Assembly: GCF_003324165.1 (NCBI RefSeq)
Contig: NW_025407853.1
Coordinates: forward strand, 434,001-498,000
Direction: 5' to 3'
DNA length: 64,000 nt
Source of the DNA: Naegleria lovaniensis
Lineage: Eukaryota > Heterolobosea > Eutetramitea > Acrasida > Naegleriidae
Shown here: positions 10,787 through 19,390 of the stretch, piece after piece
Layout: each line of letters opens with the position of its first letter
Numbering within the stretch: position 1 is the stretch's first letter
Notes under the pieces: generated by a model
Database searches by the model: none
The model's input: only the letters and a program-made list of their open reading frames with translations
What the model was told of the DNA's origin: nothing
Made by a program: the position numbers and the translations under genes

Positions 10787-13276
10787 CTACTCAAAGCTCA
10801 ACTTGCGTGCCAATTTGTGCAGCTTATTTTCCTCTAGCAATGCTGTCTTTTCAGCTTGCAAGTTACATTTTTCGGCGCTTAATGAGGTAATATCAATTTG
10901 ATTCTCAATACATCTCGTTTCCAAACTTTTCACACGATGCTCCAAAATTGAAATTCGCATTTTCGCCTCTTCGAGTTCTCTGTCCTTTTCAATAAGTGCA
11001 GACTCATGTTTGCTGACAATTTTCAAATATTGTTGGTTCGTTAAAAATATATCTTTCTTTAGCAGCTCGTTAGTGTGTTGGATTGCAAAAAACTGTTCTT
11101 TCATAATCTTATGTTCTTTAGTATCCATCTTTGCATCCTTTTCTAATGCCATTATGTACATTTCATGAGAATTGAGATCATTCAACAGCTTTTCATTTCT
11201 ACTAGTAAGCTCATCAAACTGTTGTTGATAAAGGGCCTGCAGCATTTCCTTCTCGTTATTTGATGCCTCAATTTTGTGTTCTAAAACCTTGATCAACGAA
11301 TTGTTTTGCTCTTGGGTTGGTAGCACGCAACTTGGTTCTTGTTTCTGCTGCTCGTCTTCGTTTTTGCATTTCATTTCTTCCAATTCTTTTCGTCTGTTTT
11401 TTAGTATCTTCATATTTTCTGTTGAGAGGTTGTGAAGCTCATCTTCAAGACTCACAATTCTGCATTCATACTCCTTAGATTGATTGATGAGACTTTCAAT
11501 AGATTTTTGCCTACCCTCCAACTCTTTCTGTTGTTCAATAATTTGACATTCCTTTTCCTCTATCATGCCTTGCTGTGAGCGTGTTAACTCAATTTTATGT
11601 TGAAGCTTGCAAAGTAGTCTCTCGCATTTATCAGAAATATTGGCACAATCTTCGTAACCTAACATGTCTTCAATGCTTTGGACAAAAGTTGAAAATGTTT
11701 CAACCTCTTTCTTCAGTAAAATGCAATCGTTCTCCAAGATCTTGGGTCCTTGTGAGCGATTCGTTTCCAATTCATCTAAGGTCTGCTCTCTTTTCGGTAC
11801 AACAACCTTTTCCTCTTGTTGGCTAAGTCTCTCTATTGTCCTTTGTAGTTTTTCTAATTGCAACGATCTTGTGGGCAGTTGAGAACCTTCGTGGAGGGAT
11901 TGACTCAACGAGTTCATTTCATTCATTCGTCCTACGATCTTGATCGATAACATGGCATCAATTTTCTCCAAAGCCTTATTAGTAATTTCCAAATCCATTT
12001 GAAATTCTTTACATCTTGATGATAACTCGATAATTCTGTCCTCTGCACTATTTAACGCGTCGCTTAATCGAATCGTTTCGGAAGTCTGTGTCTCTAGAGC
12101 TGATTCAAGACTCTCAGTATTTGATTTCTCCGTCTCAAGGTTGTCTCTCAAGCTGTTGACAAGGGAGTGTAATTCTTCTATTTTTTGTTGATTATTGGCT
12201 ATTTCCCAGTTGAGTTTTCTGTTTTCTTCTTTGAGGAATGACTTTTCCTTTAAACATTTCTCCTGTAATGCATTGAAGCAATTTTCTAGTTCTGTTTTTC
12301 TGTGGACTAGCTTTTTGATAGACTCTTCGATGGTTTCATATTGTGAGTCATCATCTTGACATGGTTTCAATTCATCTCTTATACTTTGGAGAGTTGTCAG
12401 AGCTTGTTCATACTTGAAGAAGAGTGTTTTAAATTCTTGAGAAGAACTGCTAACAATCGTTTGCAATTCGTTGAGCCTCGTTTCTTGCAAACTAAAGGAT
12501 TCTTTCAATAAATTTCTCTCGTTCGTGGTTTCTTTCAAGTAATTTTCGATTTTTGCTATTTGTGCTTGTTGGTCCTTAGTATGTTTGTTGATTGACTTGA
12601 AACAATCCATATGTTGCTCGAACACCTGATTCACAGCTTTCAAATGCTTTCGCTGATTCTTACTTTCCTGTGAAACAGCATTCCAATAATCAATCATCAA
12701 ATACAATACAAGAGCAATACTGCTGAGAACCATCAGTGAGACACACAGCATGGCTATACTTGGGCTTTCATTAGTTGCGTCTGTCACAAATTTTAGCTCC
12801 ATCATGGAAAGTAAGGCGTCCATATCTTTTGGCATTGAAGTTGCCAACATGTTGGCCGCATCATATGCATCTTGCGTTTCATTCTTACATGCTTCAGCAA
12901 TTTTTCCTTTGAGGAACGCTTTGATAGCCTCCTTTTCGAGTGTGCTCACCGTTTTGTTGAGTTTTGAAAAAGTATAGGACAGAGCCTCTCTCCCAATTGA
13001 GGCTTCTACCACTGCCTGTGAACAAGACCTTGATAGCGAATCAAGATTACGACTATATTTCACAGACTTGGGATCTCTTAAACATCTAGAAGATGTTAAA
13101 TTCAAAATCAATTCCACATTCATGCCAAAGAGTAAACATTGCTGTACATAAGAACATTCATTGAAAGTACTTTTTCGAAATTGTGCCTCCATCATTGAGA
13201 GACAGCTCTCTCTAAAGTATGATGTGGTTGAGCATCCCAGCATGTCATACGTTTCATCAAATTCTATAATAGTCTT
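10787..13276 (-). pseudogene. Coiled-coil membrane protein gene, 3' part, cut off from its start by a retrotransposon
   Basis: Minus-strand open frame, stop at 10787; the internal ATG at 13243 gives 818 residues. It holds a cysteine-containing segment with N-glycosylation sequons (NLT, NKT, NET, NES). Next comes one strong membrane span (SIAMLCVSLMVLSSIALVLY, about residues 161-185), then about 600 residues of heptad-rich coiled coil. The frame stays open upstream of ATG 13243 to the edge of the retrotransposon at 13277. Joining base 13276 to the sequence beyond the element (18050-18283) continues the same frame and supplies a signal-peptide-like start, for about 907 residues in all. The intact protein would be a type I membrane protein with a lumenal head of about 240 residues and a long cytosolic coiled coil. 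In this allele expression can only start internally, if at all. No family recognised; the coiled coil alone is not diagnostic. Confidence 0.8.
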
Positions 13277-13453
13277 ATTCGGTAGTAAAAGGGAGTTTTA
13301 CTGAGGTTTGTTGTAATCAATAAAAGTGGTTGGTTGACTAATTTTTGAATTTTCACTTTCAAAAAATTTACATTACTTGTGATATGGAACAATTATTATC
13401 AATTACTTCGAGAAAGGTGATAGAATCACTTTCTCTCAAAGAATTGAAAAGTA
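13277..13453 (+). repeat. Split direct repeat A1
   Basis: Left end of the retrotransposon, 177 bp, beginning ATTCGGTAGTAAAAGGG. It recurs at 17334-17511 (A2) with one extra T. It includes the Gag start codon at 13384 and about 23 Gag codons, so A2 carries the same coding start out of context. Confidence 0.95.
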
Positions 13454-16032
13454 TCTACAGCAAACTCAAGAAGGCTTTCCCAGCAGGGAAGAAGAATGAT
13501 GTTGTTAATGATTTAATATCTTGCTACCCCTCTGACCAGTCCAACGAAATTACAAGTAAGAAAGAATTACTCAGAAGAATCAAGGATTTGAGAGTAGTTC
13601 CGGAACGGACAGAAGAGGAAGAGGTAGAAGAGGAAGTAGAGGAAGAAGAGGTCTCAAGTGAAGTGCTGTCAAAAAGGATTAGAGAATTAGAAGAAGAGTT
13701 AGACTTTATGCGTGATGAGGTTAAGAAAGCAAAGTCATCGGCCGAACGAGACATCAACCAAATCATGGTTGATTTGACTCAACAAGGCGCGTTTTCACAA
13801 AGGGATGTCTGTGATGACCAGCTACCAGCGGCCCTAGCTAATGGTCAACGAAATAGGGTTCTCGAGCTACTCAAGAGTGGGAAGAGTATTGATTTGAATC
13901 TATTTCAAATAGATTGTATGGCCGAATCTCTTGCCAACGAACGGGTGTCTACTGTTTTTGACCGTAACTCAGTCAGGAAGGAAGAAGTGGAGGAGTTTAG
14001 TTCTCTTGGAGCTATTTACAAGATTCTGTTGAAGAAACAGCTCAAGAATAAGGACGAAGATGAAGAGTTGCAACGGGCTATTGACTCAGTCGAGAATCGT
14101 GCATTTGTTCTCCTTGCGAGACAGAAGCACCAGCAAGCGGCAGAGATAATTAGTTCCTCTACACTCAACCCGTTGTTGAGAGAAAAAGCGGACCTGTTCT
14201 CTTGGGCGCTGAAAGCAGTGGGTAAGAGCGACAAAGATGCAAAGGTGTTGAAACAACAATTGAAAATCCCTACTCCAGAGAAAGATGTTAGCAATATAGT
14301 ATGTCTATATTGTAAGAAGCCAGGTCACACTAAAGAAACGTGTCGCAAAAAGATGAGGGATGATGAGAAAGCCAATAAACAACGAGGCCCTCACAGTTCT
14401 CTCTACGAAATCCTTCAGTTTTTTCCAAGATACTCACATGGAAGAAATTGCCTTCAGGAAGAAGGCTATTCATTCGATTTCCAACAAGTGGAGACAATGG
14501 GAAATGATGGGTGCCAAAAAAGAGATTGTGGGTCTTTTGAAAGATGGGGTTCCAATTATGGTCAGCAAGTATTTCATCCCTTACTATGGAAGAGTAGATA
14601 TATCTCTTTGGTCGAAGGAAGAAAGAGAATTTCTAACGGAAGAGATATGTATGATGTTATCTATTGGTGCATTGGAATTCTTCCAAGGAACTCCGAAGGT
14701 GGTGGCCAAGTATCGATTGGTACCGAAGAAAGGAAAGAAGAAATTCAGATTAATTGTGGATCTTCGTCCCCTAAACAAGTATTGTTTGGAGATCCCAAAG
14801 TTCAAGTACAAAACTCTGAGCAAGTGTTTGGATCACATTCGCAGTGGTGGGAAAAAGTTTTGTGCTACGTTCGATTTATTATCAGGATATCACCAAGTGA
14901 AGGTACGAGAAGAAGATCGAGACAAGATTGTGATCGAATTTATGGGTCATCTTCTTTGCTTCACAGTATTGACATTTGGATGGAATGGAAGCCCATTCTT
15001 TTTCACTCAGATAGTAGACGAAGGTGTTCGATTGTTAACAATAGAAGGCTATACATTGTCCAATTATTTGGACGATTTTATGGCTGTGTTATGTATCTCT
15101 TACTTAGATTCCTACAACAAGCTTGTTCGATTAAGCTTAAGGCTGGATTTTTATGGATTTGTAAGAGAACCTTCAAAAGGTTGTTTCAAACCTTCCTTAG
15201 TCTTTTTATTATTAGGAGCATTGGTAGATCTGAATTGCATGACTCTCTCTATTCCCGAAGAGGGTGTGGAGAAAATAGTTGCTCGATGCAAAAACCTCCT
15301 ATCAAAAATGCACAGAGAGGAGGCCTTTTCCGCCCGAGACCTTGCCAAGTTGGCTGGCTCTGTTATGTCATATGTACACTGTTTTCAACCAGCCTTAATT
15401 GCTCTCAATCCCATTTATTCAAGAATTTTCAAGATGGTGGAGGATGGATGGGATACGCTACACCGTGTGAAAGACCACCAGTTATCGAACGCATTACAAT
15501 GGATTCTTTGCAACATTCACCATTGGAACGGTCGATTATTTTTGTTTCCGTCATTGATCCACGAACTTTTTTCGGACGCCTCTTTATCCGGCTTTGGTGC
15601 TACAATGCCATTATTGAATTTTACCTTACACGGCTCTTGGTCTACTTATGGCATGGATCATATGCATATCAATGTTTTGGAAGCAAAAGCCATTTTTATT
15701 GCCATGGAAAAAATCGCTCCCCTTATTCAGGGAAAGTGTTTGAGAATTTTTTCAGACTCTCAAGTGATAGTGTTTTCTTTGCGAAAAGGTCGTTCCAAAA
15801 ATTCCTTAATTCAAAGGATTGTGGAAGGTATTTGGAGAATAGTATTCCAATACGACATTCAATTAGTTGCTGTGGAATGGTTACCGTCGTCCCAAAATTC
15901 GATCGCCGATCAATTGAGCAGGTTGGAAACCACAGAAGAGATGGATTTCGGAGATTGGGAAGTAACCCCAGAGGCATTCGAAAGAGTTCAACATCAATTG
16001 CAGGTGAAAGTTCAGTTCGACCGTTTCGCTAG
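13384..16032 (+). CDS. Retrotransposon Gag-like protein with long overlapping C-terminal frame
   Basis: ATG at 13384 (upstream in-frame starts are non-ATG). Residues 1-330 look like Gag: basic start, a Glu-rich run (EEEEVEEEVEEEEV), coiled coil, helical core, and a CCHC zinc knuckle CLYCKKPGHTKETC near 14300. No stop follows the knuckle. The frame stays open for another 1.67 kb across the RT gene in the -1 phase and stops only at TAG 16030-16032. This second part (rich in W, C, R and S, with hydrophobic stretches) matches nothing I know. It may be a true overlapping extension, or Gag may end functionally by frameshift into RT near 14350. After the TAG the same frame continues open into the recombinase. 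Confidence 0.75.
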   Translation: MEQLLSITSRKVIESLSLKELKSIYSKLKKAFPAGKKNDVVNDLISCYPSDQSNEITSKKELLRRIKDLRVVPERTEEEEVEEEVEEEEVSSEVLSKRIRELEEELDFMRDEVKKAKSSAERDINQIMVDLTQQGAFSQRDVCDDQLPAALANGQRNRVLELLKSGKSIDLNLFQIDCMAESLANERVSTVFDRNSVRKEEVEEFSSLGAIYKILLKKQLKNKDEDEELQRAIDSVENRAFVLLARQKHQQAAEIISSSTLNPLLREKADLFSWALKAVGKSDKDAKVLKQQLKIPTPEKDVSNIVCLYCKKPGHTKETCRKKMRDDEKANKQRGPHSSLYEILQFFPRYSHGRNCLQEEGYSFDFQQVETMGNDGCQKRDCGSFERWGSNYGQQVFHPLLWKSRYISLVEGRKRISNGRDMYDVIYWCIGILPRNSEGGGQVSIGTEERKEEIQINCGSSSPKQVLFGDPKVQVQNSEQVFGSHSQWWEKVLCYVRFIIRISPSEGTRRRSRQDCDRIYGSSSLLHSIDIWMEWKPILFHSDSRRRCSIVNNRRLYIVQLFGRFYGCVMYLLLRFLQQACSIKLKAGFLWICKRTFKRLFQTFLSLFIIRSIGRSELHDSLYSRRGCGENSCSMQKPPIKNAQRGGLFRPRPCQVGWLCYVICTLFSTSLNCSQSHLFKNFQDGGGWMGYATPCERPPVIERITMDSLQHSPLERSIIFVSVIDPRTFFGRLFIRLWCYNAIIEFYLTRLLVYLWHGSYAYQCFGSKSHFYCHGKNRSPYSGKVFENFFRLSSDSVFFAKRSFQKFLNSKDCGRYLENSIPIRHSISCCGMVTVVPKFDRRSIEQVGNHRRDGFRRLGSNPRGIRKSSTSIAGESSVRPFR

Positions 16033-16387
16033 CAATTACAACTTCAAGGTTCCTCAATACATGGTGTGGAAGAGGACCAAGAGAGAACAGCCCGCAGATG
16101 CATTCAGTTGCTATTGGCCCAAGGAAGAGCTAAATTGGTGCTGCGTGCCGTTCAGCATTATCCAGAAGGTGCTAGAGCATTGCAAGCTTTGCCAATCTCA
16201 AATGATACTCGTTCACCCAGTATGGAAGACAAAACCCTGGTGGCCACTACTGCTGGAAGGCAAGGTTCGGTCAGTACCAATGTCTGGAATAGATTTCAGA
16301 CCCTCTCGGTCAGGGAAATGCGAACCGCAAAAGAAAAGCTCTTGGCTATTAGAGGCGACCCTAATCGACTTTCGGATGACCAACTAA
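14360..16387 (+). CDS. DIRS-like reverse transcriptase-RNase H
   Basis: 675 residues from ATG 14360, +1 relative to Gag. Reverse transcriptase motifs in order: FRLIVDLRPLNKYC, CATFDLLSGYHQVKV, FGWNGSPFFFTQ and the catalytic YLDDFM near 15065. RNase H follows, with LFSDASLSGFGATMP near 15570, a conserved Glu in NVLEAKAIFIAME, FSDSQV, and a late Asp in SIADQLSR. After it comes the DIRS-type connecting region with QFDRFAS and DAFSCYWP. It makes DNA from the element RNA in the cytoplasm or nucleus. Expression probably needs a +1 frameshift from Gag or internal initiation, because its ATG lies just after the zinc knuckle. The last 320 bp overlap the recombinase frame. Confidence 0.93.
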   Translation: MMRKPINNEALTVLSTKSFSFFQDTHMEEIAFRKKAIHSISNKWRQWEMMGAKKEIVGLLKDGVPIMVSKYFIPYYGRVDISLWSKEEREFLTEEICMMLSIGALEFFQGTPKVVAKYRLVPKKGKKKFRLIVDLRPLNKYCLEIPKFKYKTLSKCLDHIRSGGKKFCATFDLLSGYHQVKVREEDRDKIVIEFMGHLLCFTVLTFGWNGSPFFFTQIVDEGVRLLTIEGYTLSNYLDDFMAVLCISYLDSYNKLVRLSLRLDFYGFVREPSKGCFKPSLVFLLLGALVDLNCMTLSIPEEGVEKIVARCKNLLSKMHREEAFSARDLAKLAGSVMSYVHCFQPALIALNPIYSRIFKMVEDGWDTLHRVKDHQLSNALQWILCNIHHWNGRLFLFPSLIHELFSDASLSGFGATMPLLNFTLHGSWSTYGMDHMHINVLEAKAIFIAMEKIAPLIQGKCLRIFSDSQVIVFSLRKGRSKNSLIQRIVEGIWRIVFQYDIQLVAVEWLPSSQNSIADQLSRLETTEEMDFGDWEVTPEAFERVQHQLQVKVQFDRFASNYNFKVPQYMVWKRTKREQPADAFSCYWPKEELNWCCVPFSIIQKVLEHCKLCQSQMILVHPVWKTKPWWPLLLEGKVRSVPMSGIDFRPSRSGKCEPQKKSSWLLEATLIDFRMTN

Positions 16388-17286
16388 CATCAGTTGGTGG
16401 ACTAATTGAAAAGGCCGGTGCGGGTCGTGAGTCCACAAACACTACGTATGACAGTTATTGGAATCGATTTGTTAAATGGTGCGATGAGAGAAATATTGCA
16501 ATACCACCCACAGAGATGGATGTTTACAATTTTCTGGTGTGTCTTTTTCTTAAATGTAGGTCCGGAAAAAATTGTAAACTGGCAATGTTTGCTATTAAGA
16601 AGCGATGTAATCAGTTCAAATGGATTGACGTGGTGGGTGAACATATTTCATCTCTAGTTGATTGCATGATCAACATGGCACCAGTTTCATACGAGATTGA
16701 ACGAAACGAGTGGCGTATTATGTACATTGATATGTGGATTCTCGAAGGGTGTAACTTTGTCGACAGGAGAACTTATGTTTTTTATACGACCCTTATGATC
16801 ATCGGCATCAGGTCCATGTTACGAGGATCTGAGTTGGGTAGTATTTTAACCTCCAATGTGGTAGAAATTAACAAGAACAACATTAACGGAATCAGAATTG
16901 TTGTGGAAAAAGTGAAGAATGATTTTAAACGAAGCAAGAAAGGAAGAGTCATCGAAATTGAGGCAACTAACTCCAGGAGATGTCCTGTCGTCTGGCTTAG
17001 GTTATGGAAAGTGTGTAACCCTCAAAAGTATTTGTTTGGTGACGACCTTCCCTTATCCACGGCTAAAATTTCGGACATTCTTAGATTTGTAGCAACCAGC
17101 CTTAAGATTTCGGGTTCTTTTTCTAGTCATTCCTTAAGAATTGGAGGAGCGTCAGAGGCAGCATTTGCTGGTTTCTCTCACACAGCAATCCAAGCTCTAG
17201 GTGATTGGTCCTCCAATGCGATAGATGCGTATTTCAGAGCTGGATTCGCATCTGACAAGAATGTATCTCGCCAGATGGGTTTTTAG
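16222..17286 (+). CDS. Retrotransposon tyrosine recombinase
   Basis: The frame is open from 16033, just after the Gag-frame TAG; the first ATG is 16222, giving about 354 residues. The N-terminal SAM-like DNA-binding part contains TYDSYWNRFVKWC. The catalytic residues of the tyrosine recombinase fold are visible: Arg in MLRGSELGSI (near 16820), HSLRIGG (HxxR, near 17130), Trp in GDWSSN and the nucleophile Tyr in IDAYFRAG (near 17230). It would integrate the circular DNA at an ATT-type core without target duplication. It is the defining enzyme of DIRS-like elements and replaces the DDE integrase. The start may lie upstream if the protein is made by readthrough or frameshift. Confidence 0.92.
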   Translation: MEDKTLVATTAGRQGSVSTNVWNRFQTLSVREMRTAKEKLLAIRGDPNRLSDDQLTSVGGLIEKAGAGRESTNTTYDSYWNRFVKWCDERNIAIPPTEMDVYNFLVCLFLKCRSGKNCKLAMFAIKKRCNQFKWIDVVGEHISSLVDCMINMAPVSYEIERNEWRIMYIDMWILEGCNFVDRRTYVFYTTLMIIGIRSMLRGSELGSILTSNVVEINKNNINGIRIVVEKVKNDFKRSKKGRVIEIEATNSRRCPVVWLRLWKVCNPQKYLFGDDLPLSTAKISDILRFVATSLKISGSFSSHSLRIGGASEAAFAGFSHTAIQALGDWSSNAIDAYFRAGFASDKNVSRQMGF

Positions 17287-17294
17287 CGGTATCT

Positions 17295-17336
17295 ATCCGT
17301 TTTACCAACCATCTTTCTGTTGATTTACAACAAATT
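17295..17336 (+). repeat. Split direct repeat B1
   Basis: 42 bp just after the recombinase stop, identical to the right end of the element at 18011-18052 (B2). It abuts and overlaps A2 by ATT, forming the internal B1A2 junction that serves as template for circular DNA in this class. Confidence 0.93.
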
Positions 17337-17511
17337 CGGTAGTAAAAGGGAGTTTTACTGAGGTTTGTTGTAATCAATAAAAGTGGTTGGTTGACTAATT
17401 TTTTGAATTTTCACTTTCAAAAAATTTACATTACTTGTGATATGGAACAATTATTATCAATTACTTCGAGAAAGGTGATAGAATCACTTTCTCTCAAAGA
17501 ATTGAAAAGTA
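17334..17511 (+). repeat. Split direct repeat A2
   Basis: 178-bp copy of the left end (13277-13453). The match stops abruptly inside the copied Gag start region: A1 continues ...AGTATCTAC, A2 continues ...AGTACCCAC. Confidence 0.95.
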
Positions 17512-17552
17512 CCCACCCTCCTCCCAATCCACCTCTGAAATAAACAAACATA

Positions 17553-17843
17553 GTTGTGGCTTTCCACAACTCCCTCACCTTTGGGTGGGATGCCTCATGT
17601 CTCAACTTGGGATGCCTTATTGCATTGCAATAGGATGCCTCACTTTAGTGGGATGCTCTTTGAACTGAATTCAGTCCAAAGGATGCCTTGGCCATTTGAG
17701 CTGGGATGCCTCAATACATTGGGATGCCTTATGATTTTAATCATGGGATGCCTTATTGCATCGCAATAGGATGCCTCACTTTAGTGGGATGCTCTTTGAA
17801 CTGATTTCAGTCCAAAGGATGCCTCATGGTTTACCATGGGATG
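17553..17843 (+). repeat. Octamer-palindrome (hairpin) array in the retrotransposon 3' region
   Basis: Twelve GGATGCCT-like octamers start at 17588, 17610, 17633, 17651, 17681, 17704, 17722, 17746, 17769, 17787, 17817 and 17839; variants are GGATGCTC and a final GGATGTTT. Nearly every spacer is a different inverted repeat: TATTGC-ATT-GCAATA, CACT-TT-AGTG, CAAT-AC-ATTG, ATGATT-TT-AATCAT, TATTGC-ATC-GCAATA, CATGGT-TT-ACCATG, and a longer arm pair TTTGAACTGA / TCAGTCCAAA. An 80-bp block (17609-17688) recurs at 17745-17824. Two more hairpins precede the array (GTTGTGG/CCACAAC at 17553-17570; CACC/GGTG at 17576-17587). RNA from either strand would fold into a row of stem-loops. No coding function seen. 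Confidence 0.9.
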
Positions 17844-18010
17844 TTTAATCAGCGCACGCTTAATAATGTCATCCTGTATGAGACTGATGCATATGTTTGT
17901 TGCATCTATTTGTGTTGTACTCTTGCTGAATTACAGGATAGAAAAGGTAATGTAAATCTTATTTATTCAACTATTAGACATGCGCACGCACACGCGGCGA
18001 AGAATAAATA

Positions 18011-18052
18011 ATCCGTTTTACCAACCATCTTTCTGTTGATTTACAACAAATT
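18011..18052 (+). repeat. Split direct repeat B2, right end of retrotransposon
   Basis: Identical to B1 (17295-17336). It ends ...CAACAAATT, after which host sequence GAAAATAATATTC begins; that host sequence is the continuation of the interrupted minus-strand gene. Confidence 0.93.
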
Positions 18053-18283
18053 GAAAATAATATTCTTTACAAATTGATTGTAACAACGATCATTCACGTT
18101 TTTAAACAAAACAAGGCTAGAGGAGGTATCCACAAATTGATGGGTGGGATGATCGTTTCGGGTAATCATCATCTTGGTTTCAGAGTGAACTTGCAGAACA
18201 ATTTCCGAAAAGACAATAACAACTAGTAGTACGATAGAAATGATCATTACTCCCATCATGGTTGTATTCGGAGTCATCATCAT
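18050..18283 (-). pseudogene. N-terminal piece of the interrupted coiled-coil membrane protein gene
   Basis: Minus-strand frame from ATG 18283. It begins MMMTPNTTMM and is followed by a very hydrophobic stretch (GVMIISIVLLVVIVFSEIVL), a signal peptide or signal anchor. After 78 codons it meets the right end of the retrotransposon at an AAT codon. Removing 13277-18049 and joining to 13276 continues in frame as ...KNIIFN-KTIIEFDETYDMLG into the frame at 10787-13276. This is strong evidence that both pieces were one gene of about 907 codons. It shares a 104-bp divergent promoter region with the Nudix gene at 18388. Confidence 0.82.
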
Positions 18284-18387
18284 TTCATCGTAGCCTCAAC
18301 AATCAAGGTTGCTCAATTTTTTCAATTTACAAAAATGTGTATTGATTCTTTGGCGCGATCAAAGGCTTTTCTTTGCATCATCGAAAA

Positions 18388-19390
18388 ATGAACAACTTGA
18401 ACGTCGCAGCCTCTCGTCCGATCAACCTTTCCTTCACACTGGTTCATCACCATCTTTCCAACCAAAATGTTTTAATTTTTCTTCGTGGTTATCCGAACAC
18501 TACCAAGTACAAACACCTGCATGGATTTTATTGCTCCGAAATTAATGGTAGAACATTTATGCATCATTCAAAATTTCATGACATACATCAAAATTCACGA
18601 AATGATGATCATGCTTCTAACAATTGCAATTCTCTCAACAATTTGAAAATTTCCAATGTTAAAATTGAGCGTGACAAGCATATTGAAAGCAAATGGATAC
18701 GATTGCAAAGAATGTATTATAATCAAAATGGAATTGAAAAAACGTGGGATATTGCAGTCACTCGAGACTCCGTCTCATGTCTCATTTATCAAAAATCACA
18801 AAAAGCATTTATTATTGTTAAGGTAAGAGAATGACGATGATGAAAACGAAAATTGGAATATTTATCAATTTTTTAAATATTCCAATTAACAGCAATTCAG
18901 ACCAGCACTATTTGCAAGACAAGTGACAGATCTTAATCAAGATCCAAGTGGACCCAACGTCATATTGCCAGAGAAAATTAAATTCTCATTCGAATTGTGT
19001 GCTGGAATTTCAGATAAAAACGTTTCGCCTGTGGAAACTATTCAAGCAGAGCTTGAAGAAGAATGTGGATTTCGAATTCCTCTCGACAAAATTCAATCTG
19101 TCAAAACATACTATACAGGAACGGCTTCCAATGCTAGCATGCAACAATTATTTTACGTAGAAATGGACGATGAATCTGAGAAGGCATGGAAAATCAACGC
19201 TGGTGGAGGCCTTGAGTCGGAAGGTGAGATTATTGAGGTTTTCAAATTACCATTGGAACATGTTCACGAATTTTTAACAGACACCACAACTTTAAAACCA
19301 GCCACACTCTTCTATGCCATTACGTGGTGGTTCTTGGAAAAAGCATCCTTGCAAGAACAACAACATTTCTATTTTAATAAAACCAATTAA
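18388..19390 (+). CDS. NUDT14: NUDT14-like UDP-sugar pyrophosphatase (Nudix hydrolase)
   Basis: Cleaves UDP-sugars to sugar-1-phosphate and UMP in the NUDT14 family. Exons 18388-18822 and 18893-19390 (GTAAGAG...TTAACAG, phase 0) give about 310 residues. The splice rebuilds FIIVKQFRPALFA, typical of NUDT14. The Nudix box is FELCAGISDK...AELEEECGF; the usual RE is AE here, while the metal-binding EExGF part is kept. C-terminal to it are GGGLESEGEIIEV and LPLE, also as in NUDT14. About 70 residues at the N-terminus are an Asn/His-rich extension without a match. The ATG at 18388 is the first in frame; the upstream codon in frame is TTG. It lies 335 bp from the retrotransposon end, so the promoter may have been disturbed by the insertion. 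Confidence 0.9.

Larger units (their letters stand above)
13277..18052 (+). mobile_element. DIRS/PAT-type tyrosine-recombinase retrotransposon
   Basis: A 4.78-kb element with Gag-like (13384), RT-RNase H (14360) and tyrosine recombinase (16222) genes. Its ends follow the split-direct-repeat plan of PAT-like elements, A1 - genes - B1A2 - B2. A1 is 13277-13453, A2 17334-17511, B1 17295-17336 and B2 18011-18052. B1 and A2 overlap on ATT, and ATT also stands at both outer borders. That is what integration of a circular form by a site-specific recombinase at a trinucleotide would leave. There is no longer target duplication, integrase or LTR. A1 and A2 differ by one T in a T-run and otherwise look identical, which suggests recent activity. 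The element lies inside the coiled-coil gene on the opposite strand. Confidence 0.93.

Noticed and set aside
17553-17843. CRISPR array
   Set aside because: Units are 8 bp and spacers are 10-22 bp palindromes inside a eukaryotic retrotransposon; no cas genes.
13277-18052. LTR retrotransposon
   Set aside because: The termini are split direct repeats and not flanking LTRs, and the integrating enzyme is a tyrosine recombinase with no DDE integrase.
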